A stretch of 64,000 nt of DNA from Fratercula arctica (Eukaryota > Chordata > Aves > Charadriiformes > Alcidae): contig CANTUZ010000001.1 of the NCBI GenBank assembly GCA_947846985.1, positions 109,447,757-109,511,756 of the forward strand, written 5' to 3'. Numbering within the stretch: position 1 is the first letter of the stretch; every line of letters starts with the position of its first letter. Below are positions 1-11,400 of the stretch, in pieces. The position numbers and the translations under genes were made by a program. The notes under the pieces are model-generated. The model was not told where the DNA came from, did no database searches, and saw only the letters and a program-made list of their open reading frames with translations.

Positions 1-2277
1 ATGGGTTGGGTCCATGCGCAGAAAAAAAGGGGAAAATCCGATGAAGGAGTCACTGCTGCCTCCCTTCTTTTTCTTGTTACAGGTGTTCACTGAGTTCCGT
101 TCTCGTTTACTGCGTCAGTAACCACCGGGCCTTTGGCAGCAGCAAGACAAAATAGGAAAGGATAGCTGCAGCTACCAGCCCCTGGTGCCAGTAAAGCTGA
201 CCAGTGTGGCCAGTATAGACTGGTGCATGATACCAGTACAGGTGTACTGCCTCTGTATACATTAGCCAGCGTAGTCTGTCAACATCCTTCTGTGGGATCT
301 ATTTTGTGTGTGGGAAGCCTCTTTTGTTTCTTGCACAGAACTACTGAAAGCAAGCCAAGCTCTAGCACGGTTTCAACAGCCTGTTTGCAAAAGCAGACGG
401 TCATCATTACTAAATATTGACATGGTGCTGAAAGAGACAAAGCTTAATAAAACAACTGAGATCATTAACAGTGTGATAGCAATGTAATGCAGTGCATCGC
501 ATTTCTTCCCGAGCGACTCAGCCCAGCTCTGAACACAACTTAGGGCCTGAAGCTGTGTCTTGGCTGGGGCAGCGCCGGTCCCTGGGGCAGGGGGGCAGCC
601 TGGGCAGGAAAGGCACCCTCAGCCCAACCGACCCTCCGGGAGGGATCCTCATCCACAACTCGACTGGTGTAAACTCTGGGTCTCCTGCAAAGAGGTGTCC
701 ATGGAAATAAAACTGGAAGTGTCAGACTTCTCGCATCTGCTTAAGCCAAGGATTTATTTGTTTGACTTAGGCTGAAGCCAGTGTGCTGACACAGGGGCTG
801 TTCTGCTGAAAGAAGTGAGCGGTAAATTTAATCGCTGCTGAGTTGTAGAAGAGGAATATGTACGTTTTCACAGCAAGGCATAATGCTACAATACTTTTAA
901 TAATTTCCTCTGAATGACCATTGCAGTGTTCTATTGCCATATTCTACTACCTTTACCTGTGTGCGATAGACTCTCATAATTGAGAATCATAGTATTTGCA
1001 TCTTTTTCGTCTCAGCAGAGTAGCTACTCTTGCAGCTCTTCAGCATGCATACAAGCATCTAGTAATACTGCATAAACATTTCAAGGGTTGAGCTATATAA
1101 ATGCTTTTACCGGAAATGATGGATAATTCTTTCACCAATTTTAAAACTGCAGATGTGGGCAGTTTATATCAAATGTACATATAATCAATATACATATTTT
1201 TTGCAGAAAAATGTGTTCCACATTTCCTAATTTTAAAACTAACCAATTTTGACAAGGGAAGGTTTGAAGTAGAAAAGTGCTGGCCCTAGAACAATATGCT
1301 GTAGCATTTCCTGAATTTCTGTTCACATTTTTTATGATCATTTGTTTTCAGGTCAGACACCAAGCTTTTCCTTTTAGAAAAGTTCCCTTTTAGAGAAAGA
1401 GGGAAAAAAAAAGCAATGGGAGCATCTACTGAAATATACAGTTTTCTAATGTAATATACCCTATTTAAGATCCTATATAGTAATTTTTGATGTATGTCAT
1501 TTTAATTGGTATTCCACCTCATAATTATTTCTTACAGGTTGATGTTAAGAAGTTTTCATGCCTATTCTAGGTGAAAAAAATAGCATCTGTTGCTGTGATT
1601 GTTTAGAGCTTACTGCGTGATTTTCTACTTTGTGTCAAAGCTGGTGCACTTAGGATTTGTATGGATTGTTTTCCCCATGAAATAATTGCCGGAAAAGTGC
1701 ATCTTTGCCCGAGTTGAAAATACATATATTTTATTTTTTATTTTGAATTTGGAAACACCAGCATGCTGCAAAAGCAAATGAGTTAAGTGAGAATTTTTGG
1801 CATGCTGACAGCAATGAGAGAAGAAACTGTTGTTTGAGGTTGTAACATATTTTGTATTTGGATTCTTGTTTGGAAAAAGCTATTTCTTGATTGCTTGGGG
1901 TTTTTAAATTTTTTTTATTGGTTTCCTATGATCCATTTTCTCATCATTTTGTCTATAATTATGTAAAAACAAGGCAACGCACATGTATATTGTTAAAAAA
2001 AGGGTTCTGGACTGCCATCTCTTAGATTACTTGGGAGAGTGATATAGAACTATCTTTTCAAATATGTGTTTGCAAAATCACAATGGATTATGGATTTACT
2101 TCCTAGGAACATTGTTTTTCAGGTGTGCGTTGGTACTCATTAAAGCTCTCCTACTGTGGATAATTCTTTTGAGATGCATTCCTGGCTTTTTTTTTTAATT
2201 TTCATTTGCAGTAGTTGGTTCCTGTTTGTATCACAGAATCCATAACAACAACGTTCTGTCGGATTTCTTTTGTGCAG
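1..2277 (+). other. ROBO2: ROBO2 intron upstream of the transmembrane exon (partial)
   Basis: No ROBO2 exon was found here. The preceding exon, which should end in the last FN3 domain with a single leftover G, must lie upstream of the window. A locally GC-rich patch sits around 500-700, and the rest is AT-rich. The short open frames have no recognisable domain. The acceptor at the right end is a T-rich tract ending in CAG at 2275-2277. Confidence 0.8.
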
Positions 2278-2460
2278 GAGGTCGTAACGAAGTTGTCATC
2301 ACTGAAAATAACAACAGCATAACTGAGCAAATCACAGATGTTGTCAAACAGCCTGCCTTTATAGCTGGCATTGGTGGTGCATGTTGGGTAATTCTGATGG
2401 GTTTCAGCATCTGGCTGTACTGGCGCAGAAAGAAGAGGAAGGGGCTCAGCAATTATGCTG
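2278..2460 (+). CDS. ROBO2: ROBO2 exon: juxtamembrane and transmembrane helix
   Basis: 183 nt, phase 1 at both ends. It begins with two bases completing a Gly codon, then [13 protein letters not shown], a short extracellular stalk with a possible N-glycosylation site. A hydrophobic helix follows at about 2352-2420 ([20 protein letters not shown]), then a stop-transfer run WRRKKRKG and SNYA. The acceptor was chosen as CAG at 2275-2277 because the remembered human protein reads IIIGGRNEVV here, which needs GA plus GGT. The alternative AG at 2279-2280 would delete one Gly. The donor GTAAGA at 2461 is strong. Reading past it gives 15 more codons and a stop at 2505-2507. Confidence 0.96.
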
Positions 2461-5400
2461 GTAAGAACAGTAACTATGTATTACCATCTCATGAGGTTCT
2501 ATCTTGAAGAGAACAGGTGCTGTTAAACCTACTTAAAAAACACATTGAACTTACAGCCAAGGTGGTCTGGGTGACTTTTGTATGCTTGTTTTAAATGTAT
2601 GCTGTGAAAACGCTGGTGTATGAGAAGCTTTAAATGCATTGCTCGGTACCACATTTCATCACTATCATAAGACAGTCTTTATTTTTGCATCTCCAGCACA
2701 TCTAGCATAAAAAAGTACAAAGAGGACTAATTGTACCTCTTGCTCCTTGCTCAGAAGGCACTCTGTTAGTAATCCAGCCCCATTTATGTGCTCAGATGTG
2801 AATTAGACTAGACTCTTACAAGGAAGGTTAGAAAGAGTATTTGGTCTTCTCCTTCTTCATTCCCATGCATTTCCATGCCTTTGAAGCCATGTGCATGGGA
2901 AATGAACGGAGGTCCTTAACCAGTGACTCCATACCTATAGCTGGAGGAGAAGAAAGTGATGTATTATAGAAATGTGGTCAAAATTTGCCCATGACAGAAG
3001 CCATAAAAAGTTTTTCTTGGAGGTAAAACACCTCGGAATGCCCTCACAGTGTGATCCCTGTTGCATCAAATGTGTTGCTCCAGTTACAAATTAGTTTCTG
3101 AAAACTACATTTGGAAAAATAAATACATTTGCCAAATTAAAATATTTTTTTTTTGCTCCCCCAACCTGTTTGTTTTGTGTATTATTCTGTGCTTCAAGAT
3201 TCTTATGGATTTTTAGGAAGTCAGGTGAATTACCATAAAATGGGTCACTCTGAAGCCTAATTTACACAAAAAAGCTGTTCTTCAAATATTGGCGTAGGTT
3301 GTTTTATAGTGTTTATTAACATTTTAAAAAAGAAAACATTTCCTTTTTAAGCAAGATTTGCACAGTTGAGGAGACAGCATATTTAATGTTGAAGTTGTAT
3401 GACGCTAAAGTTACACTAGTACTCTTCTATTTACAAGTTATCACGTGTGAACCCAAGGACACAGGTTCCCTAAGTGGCTGAAGATCCCTAACAGCTAGCC
3501 AAAACCCAGCATTCATTCCCTGCTCACAGCCAAACAGTCACCTCACCTTGGTGTTAGCCATCATCAGGTTCCTCAATGTCCCGATTGGGCTCATTAAACC
3601 AGAAGGAAACTATTCTATGCTGTTTTTCAATCCTTCCTGCTGGATTAGTTTGCCACTGGCTTAGTGCAGCAGGGCAGCCCAAGAACAAATCAGATGAGCA
3701 GTGGAAGCAGAGGGAGGAGAGACCCTTTCAGTGGCTCTTGGACCGACTCAGTTTCTGTGTAACCTCACTTTGCATTCACCGCGTGGTCTATAGCATTCAT
3801 AAGTTATGCTTTTTGCCAAGGTGTTTTTTTCTTTCGTTTAACAGCAATGACTTTTACTCTCTGAGTGTTGATTGTGAAACTAATATCTATCACACACACC
3901 TACATGTGTTTATATGAAATATCAGTCTAGATCCCAAGATTTTTTATATTAAGAGACAGCTGTACTGTTATTCCTCTTAGGAAACAATCCTATACGTGAA
4001 ATATGGACACAAGCTAAGACTATTCTTTTTTTCTAATCGCAGAGTTGTTAGCCCTGTATGTGAGTTGGCATGTTGCAGGGGGGAGATTAAGAGCAAAGTC
4101 TTTTATACCTTAAAATGCATAGCTGTAAAGAATTATAACAGTAATTATAAACAGTGTGTCTCCTGCAACTCATTCCTTCTCATGATGTTTGCTGCATCTA
4201 AGTGTGATGTGAACATTGCATCATGACACAGAATTCCCGTCATCAGAATTATGAAATAATGTGTGCTTTCAGCAAAGAAAGTTCATAACAGATCATGCTT
4301 CAAAATTCATCCGAATGTTTACAATTTGGAGAACAGCATGTCCACACAGAGAGTCTTCAAATGTGACTGTCAAAACTCACTGCTCACCTTTCCAACCATC
4401 ATTTCTCGTTGGCTGCTGGCTGGCTAGTGCTTTAAGCTCAACTGTTATGTCCTGCTTATGCTATTCAACCACAACTGGGTAAATTCCAGAAGAGACTCGT
4501 GCCCTGCAATTAACTCTTGTTATCAGGGTGTATAACTCACAATGTGTTTGCTTTCTTGTTTTGCAGTTCAGTCCTTCACCTTCACCCCTGCAGGTACTGT
4601 CCATTAGTCTGTCTCTTACCTCACCAACACATCATTGCAAACATTAGCTATCTAAGTGTTTATGAACGTGTAAGATACACAGAATTAAAACCAAATACGA
4701 GGAGAAATAGTTCTACTGCCTATCTGTGATAAAAATGTAGCATTCGTTGTCCTAGTGATTCCAGGGGAACATAAAATCCACCAGCATTAATGTCGCCGTC
4801 ATTATAATTTGCATACTACTTACTCATCTAGCTCCTCAAAATAATGCAGTTTTGAATGTAATTTGCAGGACAAGATGCTTGTACTAACTTAACATAAACA
4901 AGCATTAGTCATATATAACTGATTTTTTATTTTAAAGCTTAAAAAAAGTATCATCTTGAATGTTTTTGAAGATCTAACTGGAGAAATGGAACTTTCTTCC
5001 ACTTTAGCTGTTAGTTGCATATATGCTGCCCTTACTGGGAGGTGTTCAGATCTTCAAGTGATCTAGTGATTAACTTATGCACGCATTGGATTTACAATGT
5101 TTTTGAAATTGAAGCATTGGCTTTTTTTCTGCCTACCCAATTCAAAGTTGATATCCTAGTTTTCGTATCTTTAATAAACATAGCATACGGTAGACCATTA
5201 TTGTAAGTGTGATTAAAGATATGTGAAGAATAAACGAAGTGTGGCTGAAACAGCAGGTTGCAAACAGCTTAGTCGACATATGGATAGCCATGAAAAATAG
5301 AGTATACAATTAATATTAATAATTAATACAAATAATTAGCTTCTGCTCTCATACTTAAGCCCGAGATTCAAAAACTCAAAAATCATTATACCTCAGTGTT

Positions 5401-8400
5401 ACAGTGTAAAAAGCTGATAAAACATTTTCCAGCAGAAGTCTGTAAAGTTTTTGCATGTAGCTTGGCCCCTCAGTTGCACTTACCAAAGCTGTCTCTTCTT
5501 CTGTCCCCTCTGCCATCTGTGTGATACAGGCCAGTCTTCCTACTGCACTGCTCAACTGGTCCTCATGCTCAGCTAGCTGCTCTCTCGCTCTTGCTTATCT
5601 TCAGCCACAGCTTGAGTGTTGTCCTGGTTTCAGCTGGAATAGAGCTAATTTTCTTCCTAGTAGCTGCTGTGTTTTGGATTTAGAATGAGAATAACGTTGA
5701 TAAAACATATTGGTTTAGCTGTTGCTAAGTAATGCTTATATTAAGTCAAGGACTTTTTCAGTTTCACATAGAAGTTGAGAGGAAGCATAGGCAGGACAAG
5801 CTGGCCCAAGGCGTATTCCATACTATAGACATCATGCACAGTGTATAAATGGGGGTTGGTCGGGGGGCAGGACAGGCTGCGCAATCGGTCATTGGGCAGT
5901 GAGCAGTTGTATTACATGACTCTTTTTGTGTATGCTTTTGCCATTATTATTTTCTCTTCTGTTACTGTTCTATTAAACTCTCCTTATCTCAGCTTATGAG
6001 AGTTTCTTTAAATTTTTTTCATTTTTCTCCCTCTTCTGCCTATGCTGGTTGGGGGTAGGGGAGTGAGTGAATGGCTGAGTGGTCCTGGTTGCTAGTTGAG
6101 GTTAAACCATGACAGTGTTTAGCTTAGCAGGAAAGAGCAGATGGCTGTTGAGGCAGATGAGCGAAGGTGGTGATGTCTGCCCCAGGGCCCTGTGACACTG
6201 TGAGAGAGAAGTGTCCTCGTGAAGAATCTCTGGGGGCTCAGGAATTGCTCCTCTGGCTTCCAGGCAGGTTTGTTCAAGTTAGTGTAGGTTGTGGCACAAC
6301 ACATCTTACCCTAAATGCTTTACTTTCTTGAGACACAACAGAGAAGTTTTTTCTGAAATGAAATAATGCATCTTTGCATTTGGTTCCTATGATTATGCTA
6401 CTGTCAGCTGTCTGTAACTGTAGTGATTTTTTCCCATTGTCTTTGTAGCATACATTGGCATGACACAGGGTTGTGCTGGAGCCAGAGTGACTGTGTATGA
6501 TTCAGTGGAGTTGACCCACATGTGCTGGGCAACTAGGATATAGAATCACAGAATAGTTTGCGTTGGAAGGGACCTTTAAAGGTCATCTAGTCCAACCCCC
6601 CTGCAATGAGCAGGGACATCTTCAACTAGACCATGTTGCTCAGAGCCCCATCCAACCTGGCCTTGGATGTTTCCAGGGATGGGGCATCTACCATCTCTCT
6701 GGGCAACCTGGGCCAGTGTTTCACCACCCTCATTGTAAACAATTTCTTCCTTGTATCTAGTCTAAATCTTCCCTCTTTTAGTTTAAAGCCATTACCCCTT
6801 GTCCTATTGTAACAGGCCCTACTAAAAAGTTTGTCACCATCTTTCCTGTAGACCCCCTTTAAGTACTGAAAGGACACAATAAGGTCTCCTTGGAGCCTTC
6901 TCTTCCCCAGGCTGAACAACCCTAACTCTCTCAGCCTGTCTTCACAGGAGAGGTGCTTCAGCCCTCTGATCATTTTTGTGGCCCTCCTCTGGACCTGCTC
7001 CAACAGGTCCATGCCTTTCCTGTGCTGAGGGCTCCAGAGCTGGACACAGTACTCCAAGTGAGGTTTCACCAGAGCAGAGAAGAGGGGCAGAATCATCTCC
7101 CTCAACCTGCTGGCTTCTTTTGATGCAGCCCAGGATATGGTTGGCTTTCTGGGCTGCAAGCTCACATTGCTGGCTCATGTCAGAGGCACTGCCAAAAATT
7201 TGCTTTTTTAAAAATAGTTTTGACATTTCATGGACTTGATAGAACTATAACTGCACATAGTTCTGTTTTCTGTCCTATAATTGTTTCTGGAGGTACTGAG
7301 AACCTAAGTCATCCAGTAGTCAATAAAAAAAAAAATCATTAATATATAAAAAAAAAAGTTGTTCTTATGAAAGAACATAGTCCATGTTTTTTATCTTTAT
7401 ACTCAGAGTTCCCTAAAAACATAATTAGTTCTCTAATATTTGAATTTGCCATTGGTAATATCACTTACACAAACATATCTATGCTTGTGGAGGTATGGGT
7501 ATGTTGTTCCCTTCGAAGTTGAGATTCGTAAACCGTTCGGTTTCAGGTCTAAATATTTAGACAGTGGTATGTAGCTTTCAGAATCGTTGAAAGCTGACAT
7601 CTGTCAATAAAGTTTTACTAAAGATGAATTTATCCTAACATACTGATTTTAGAAGGTGCACGCTTTTTGTTCAATGCTCTAAATTCTTCAGAAAGTTGCA
7701 GAATGTGCAGATTTGGCTGTGTAATAAAGAGAATTGAATGTATTAGTGGAACATTCATACACTTACTCAATTTCAGACATAAAACCCTATTTTTTCAGTT
7801 ATTTCTGATGTAAATGAGTTTTTTGTTTGTTTTTCTTCAGTGGTATTGGCATATGTGTAGAACTTAAAACACTAAAAATAGTTCTTTAAAAGTTTGGATT
7901 CTGCAGTTATATAATTACTTGCTAGAAATGTTCTTTTGGGTCATTTTCAGATTATGGGTCATTCACTGGCACTTTGTGATCTGTGTTCTGTTATTAGGCT
8001 TCTAAGAGGTATAATTTCAGTTGTGTGACTAAACTACTGTAACACTCTGTGTAGGAGAAGAGCAAACAGCAAATGTCACACAATTGGTAAAGATTTGTGC
8101 CAGAGAAGAATAATTGATTGAGTTAAATTCATTAAGCTTTCTGTCTTTGTGAACATTTTTGTAAGCACTGATAAATTGCTCAGTTGGTCACAAAGTGACA
8201 CTGAAAATCATAGCTAAATATTTTTACTTATTTTCCGTTGAACTGACTCTGGTAGTTACTGAGCCACAATTCTGTACATCACTATTCTTCCCCTTCCCTA
8301 TTCCCCATCATGACTCACCAGGCATTGATTTTTGGTAATATCAGTACTACAAAACATAGAACCATAGAACCATAGGGTTGGAAGGGACCTCTGGAGATCA

Positions 8401-11400
8401 TCTAGTCCAACCCCCAAACATATTATTTTTGACTATGTTTTTTAGATTATTACTGGTAAGTAGTAGTGTCATCATCTGCACCTGTACAAGAAGTATATGT
8501 TTTTGGGACTATCAGCAAAAACAAATCTGGCACAGAGACGATAAATAGAAATGTTGCCCCTTTTCAGTCATCTGCTCTGTGATATAAAGGATGTACTGGG
8601 CTGAATTTTGTGAGTTTCTGTAAAAGCTAAAGTACTGCTGCACTGTGGTTTTTTTGTTTTTACAGTTACCCTTTACTCAGATTGCCTGGCTATAAAGATG
8701 CACTGTGGGTTTCTACATGATACAAGAAAAGATAGATAGCGCAAAGGAGATATCTGACCACCTCTCGTATAATAGATGAATTGTTTCTTCTGTATTACAG
8801 GGACAGAACAGAATTTGTTTATTTTGTACTGGAAGTTGCAATTCTCTTTTCACATTTTGGTATAAGGACTCCTACAACAAAGGCATGGAATCCATTTGTA
8901 GAAATAAGAGCAATTTCTTTTATCTGCTTATCTTTCCTGTGCCCTCAAACTCATTGTTGTGCCAGTACCAACTCACTCGAATACTCAGGTGTTTTCAAGT
9001 GTCTAGGCCATCGGTCATGCAAAGAAAGTAAATATGTATTTTCACTTATTAGTAGGTAAGCTTATTTAGCGACTAGTGCTCCTTGGGATTAAAGATTTCA
9101 CGAAACTGAGTAAATAAAAACAAATTAAAAATAGAGAATTACAGAATGCTACACATTTTATGTGCAACTCCTGAAACTGTTAAATGAGGATAAATTATTT
9201 GACAGAATCATCCAAAGGTAGACAGAAGATTTGATGGAATTTTTACATGCTGATTATCTGTTCCGAGTTAATGCTTATTAAAAGAGGATTAATCTACATT
9301 CATATTTGAAGAACAGCTTATCAGAAAAAGGAATGAGACTTGGCTGGCAACATTAAAGTTTTCATTTGCGGTAGGAAAATGTGGCCTACTAGAGATAGGC
9401 ATGCAGAAAGCTTTCTAAAGCTTTCTAAAGCTTTCTTGCCTCAGAATGTCAACTTACTATACATTCCTATTTTTCCAATTCTAGCAGGCATGAAGATTAA
9501 GCTTAACCTTGTCAGATAATATTAGTAAATGGTTTGGGTACCTCCTTATATATTTAATGAAAAGCATGTGAAAAGCTCCTTAACATGTGCTGTTCTTCAT
9601 ACAAATATATACAATATAATTTCCTTAAATATTTATGCATTTAAAATGCACTTTGGATTATATTTCTGCATTTTTACAGTCCTTGAAGTGTAAACTGGCA
9701 GGGATTCCTTCTAAATCTCTCTATGCAGAGGTTATTTTTTCATCTTCTTTCGAAAACCAATCTCATCCCTGCAGGTCTTCAGCCTTTCTAAGAACATATA
9801 TCAGATGCAGAGTGCTGAAAGAGCTTTTTTGCTTCCTCGGTGATAAAAAGCAAGGGAGATGGGTGGGTCAGTGCTAGGGACATCCTTCCCTTCCTCCTCT
9901 TACATTGCCCCTTGAAATTGCTCGGCTTCTTTTTGAAGTGGAGACAGGATGAATAAAGCCAGCTGTCTGTGTGTTTTATTTTTACAGTGACATCTACAAG
10001 CTTGCATTACATTAAGTATGCCCCTATTCAGGCGCTTAGACTTGTTTTGTAATTGCAGAAATCAAACTGCAGGCAAAAATGCTGACAAAACGTACAGCAG
10101 GAATGATAAACATAGTGCTTGTGTTGGCAGCCTGACCATATCTTCTGTTGTTAGCGGTCTTTCCTTTCACGATATTGATGCTAAAAGAAAGGCACCTTCT
10201 CTATCCAGCCTCAGGTAGCCCATTTATGGATGGCATCAGGAATATGATTTTTTTTTCTGTAAGATCTTGATGACATGTCCACACTTCAAGAGGAATTTTG
10301 GCTAGCTTAGTTGATATTCCAGATCCTTTTCCACCAAGGATAGTAACTAAAATACTTTCCTGTTTATTTTGTCATGAAGATTATAACCATCTGTGCAATG
10401 GTTCTATACACATCACATAAGCCAGGCACAGCCTTCCCCAGGAAAAACAATGTCACTTCAAGGAAAAGTCTTTTTTTAATACACTAGACCAAACCTTTCT
10501 TCTAAAAACAGTGTTTATATTGGGAGGATGTAAGATTATTTAATGGAGGAAAAAAACAGGAAACAGTTACTACCAGTAGGATACCATCAGAAAAAAGAGT
10601 AAATGCTGTGATACCTGTCTCTTGCAACAAGATTGGCCACAGCCAATCTGCAGCAATTATGGCTCTAGTGAAGAGGTTTCAATGTCATGTCTTCTTGATA
10701 CGTTTCTCTCTCTTGATATGGAGTTTTCTCCATACCTCACTACACGGAAAACACAATGTCTCTGGCAAACATTGTTGCAATCTCCTACTAGCTCCCCCAT
10801 TTTAGCTTTGCTTTATAAAGATACACAAGGGATATGAATATTTTCTGAAGACCACAAATATTGATTTTTATTTTTTTTCCATATGACATGCACAGTTAAA
10901 ATCTCACACACCTTTATGTGCTATAGAAGTGGTGACAATATCACTTTAAAATTATTTCTGGTAGACAATAGTCTAAACAAGAACATTAATCCCTAGAAGT
11001 TTTCAGAAAATATGTTTTAGTGGAATTCCCTTAAAACTGTAAACTTAATGTTTATAAGGGTTGTTCCTGAGTGCATCTTTGTTTCTCATTTTCCATATTT
11101 CTTGTGTCTTTGACAAATGCAGACAGATGGGAAAATGGAGTGTTACACTGGAAGAGGAGGAGGAGACAGGAAACAGCATCTAATGTACTTTTGACCAACA
11201 TACTTTGAAACACAGCTAGGCAGTACCCACCTCTTTGCGTATTCACACATGATATCCGCAGCACTTCAGATTATTCACTTTTAAGCAATGAGTCATACAG
11301 TCATTTGACAGCCTGTTAGAAACAACATGAAAGTAGCATCGACTCTAATATTAATTAGCTGCAATGTTTTACCATGTCTTGTTTTTCAAAGCAGACTTTT

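Noticed and set aside
6626..7165. 179-codon minus-strand open frame as a host gene
   Set aside because: It is the C-terminal remnant of CR1 ORF2 within a 5'-truncated LINE, with no catalytic core or promoter.
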